Source: Haplosporangium gracile (Eukaryota > Mortierellomycota > Mortierellomycetes > Mortierellales > Mortierellaceae). From it: DNA of 30,734 nucleotides. The stretch is from assembly GCA_015499985.1 (NCBI GenBank), contig JAAAUF010000497.1:1-30734 (forward strand), read 5' to 3'. This document shows, one piece after another, positions 29,362-30,734 of this stretch. The translations under genes were made by a program, and so were the position numbers. Position 1 is the stretch's first letter. Each line of letters begins with the position of its first letter. The notes beneath the pieces are model-generated. The model was not told the DNA's origin. It made no database searches and saw nothing but the letters and a program-made list of their open reading frames with translations.

Positions 29362-30734
29362 GCTCTAAATGAAATGAACATCGAAAAAAGCCAGTCCACT
29401 TGATCCCCTTAATCACTGCAATTTCGAGCCAAATGCAGTCACAATATGGCTTAGACACAGTCAGGAAGGCGGCCAGGAAGGAGGTCAAACACGGTCAGAG
29501 AGTAAACGAAATGTTGGGTGCGCATGGTCGCATCGGTTTTTACATTGACTCGAAGGTCCTTCCTCTTTTCTTCTCGCTCTCATTTACTCTTTCATACCTT
29601 CTCTTATTCTCTCTCCCATTCTTTCCTCTTCTCTATTCCTCCTTGACCATCATTCATCCACGCACCATCACGCTTGCTCTTTCTCTTTCCTTCTCTCCTT
29701 CTTCTTGCATCCATCTACCTATCCCTTCGTGTGTAGGCCTTTTTCAACTACTTTTCATTTATGAAGGGTATGCCTGGGATCGTTCTTTTCCAATATTTTT
29801 TCTTCAACGCATGCTGCCTCTTAAACGCAAAAGAGAGGCACGAGAATACGGAACATGCCCATCCACTTTTTCGGAGGTCCGACATCATCGTTATTGTCTA
29901 ATGCTTCAATGACTGGGAGGCCTCAGCACTGATGGAGCTTTTTCATTGCAGCATTCACTTAATGCGAATAATAAGGGAAGGGAAAAAAATTGGATGCTGA
30001 TGAGGGTCTCGGTGAAGTCTCTCTTCTTCGCTTAAGAATAGGGGGGTTGAGCATTAGTGTTTTTTTTGTAAATAGGGGGCGAGCGTCTTACTCGTGCTAT
30101 TACGTGTAAAAATAACTGGCAAATTTGCCCGTCTAACGCTCCAAGGGATATTGTTGCAGTATCATAGTCTGACTAACATTGTGCTGCATTCTTCACTCCT
30201 CCATTCCCTGTTCCTCATTCCTCACCCTTCATTCCTTACCCCTATTCACAGTGCACTACTCACAAAAATACCTGACTTGCTGTATAATATACATCATTCG
30301 TTTTTGCCTCTTCCTCTGTCGTCCATCTGTCCTAGTCTTGCCACTCTCCCATTCTCTGTTGCTATCATATTCTGCATACAGTCTCTAACTTTTATTCCAC
30401 ACAAACACACACACATCGATCTGCAATACATAAATAATTCTTCTCTTCTTTTCCAAGGATTTTAGTACATTTCTCATGCAATCCTGCCATATTCGCACTC
30501 AGTCTTATCATTGCTCGCATTTCTGTCTTGCCTTTGAATTCATCGTCTTTTCCCTGCTCTAGTAAGGATTATCAACAATGAAGCTGCTAACTTTTCGCCT
30601 TGCCTTCTGATCGTGTTCAAATATCTCACTTTTTCATATTCTCAAACTGCTTCAAAGCTATTCTGTGATTGTTACTAAATATCCCTTAATCCGTAAAGGG
30701 GGGATAATGTAAACTATAGTTTCTATCTATAGAG
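29362..30734. other. Right-end intergenic DNA, no supported gene
   Basis: Pyrimidine-rich tracts (about 29560-29720 and 30190-30370) resemble those upstream of the window's other plus-strand genes, so a plus-strand gene may start beyond the right edge. The ATG at 30578 opens only ten codons (MKLLTFRLAF) before a stop and is not supported as a gene. Confidence 0.5.

Noticed and set aside
29400..29912. Plus-strand frame of 170 codons upstream of POL1
   Set aside because: Most of it is translated pyrimidine tract; the first 50 residues look ordinary but match nothing I recognise.
30578..30610. ATG with a signal-peptide-like start near the right edge
   Set aside because: Stops after ten codons and no splice donor in a sensible place is visible before the window ends.
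1..30734. CRISPR arrays, bacterial operons, tRNA or rRNA genes
   Set aside because: Spliced genes and eukaryotic families exclude prokaryotic features; I found no tRNA cloverleaf or rRNA-like stretch by eye, though a covariance search was not possible.

Overview
The window looks like nuclear DNA from an early-diverging fungus of the Mortierella/Linnemannia type (Mortierellomycota). This is inferred from short GT-AG introns of about 85-130 bp, pyrimidine-rich tracts upstream of genes, AT-rich intergenic DNA with long poly-T runs, a fungal-sized DNA polymerase alpha gene with 17 introns, and expanded families (GT10 fucosyltransferases, FAD monooxygenases, piggyBac and Harbinger relics) that I associate with that group. 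No database could be searched, so the placement rests on pattern recognition.

Layout. Positions 1-1373 hold the C-terminal part of a protein resembling Ndc10/Crypton-type (GCR1_C-like) proteins; it runs off the left edge. Positions 1374-7960 are a long gene-poor stretch with tandem repeats, hairpins and a possible solo LTR (2457-3206). It also holds a broken FAD-monooxygenase gene (4622-5228, minus) and the C-terminal zinc ribbon of a piggyBac-type transposase (5303-5623, minus). Positions 7961-12866 hold two tandem four-exon genes for type II membrane methyltransferases of the METTL24/Methyltransf_22 kind, separated by a spacer that contains a second piggyBac zinc-ribbon fragment. Positions 13229-22144 hold three intact single-exon GT10 (alpha-1,3-fucosyltransferase-like) genes: two on the minus strand (13229-14632, 18619-20007) and one on the plus strand (20669-22144), head-to-head with the second. 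A decayed Harbinger-type DNA transposon with convergent transposase and Myb/SANT-like genes (15226-17279) lies between the first two. Positions 22387-23094 hold a 5'-truncated GH20 beta-N-acetylhexosaminidase (minus). Positions 23201-29234 hold the complete DNA polymerase alpha catalytic subunit gene (minus, 18 exons, 1447 aa). Positions 29235-30734 are its promoter and unassigned pyrimidine-rich DNA.

Working idea. Two Golgi-type methyltransferases sit beside three Golgi-type fucosyltransferases, all with N-terminal signal anchors. This could be a small physical cluster that builds and decorates a fucosylated, perhaps O-methylated, glycan or cell-wall polysaccharide. Clustering and topology are seen in the sequence; the shared pathway is inference. 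One of the three fucosyltransferases has lost two otherwise conserved motif residues and may have changed function. The methyltransferase pair shows patches of near-identity that suggest recent gene conversion.
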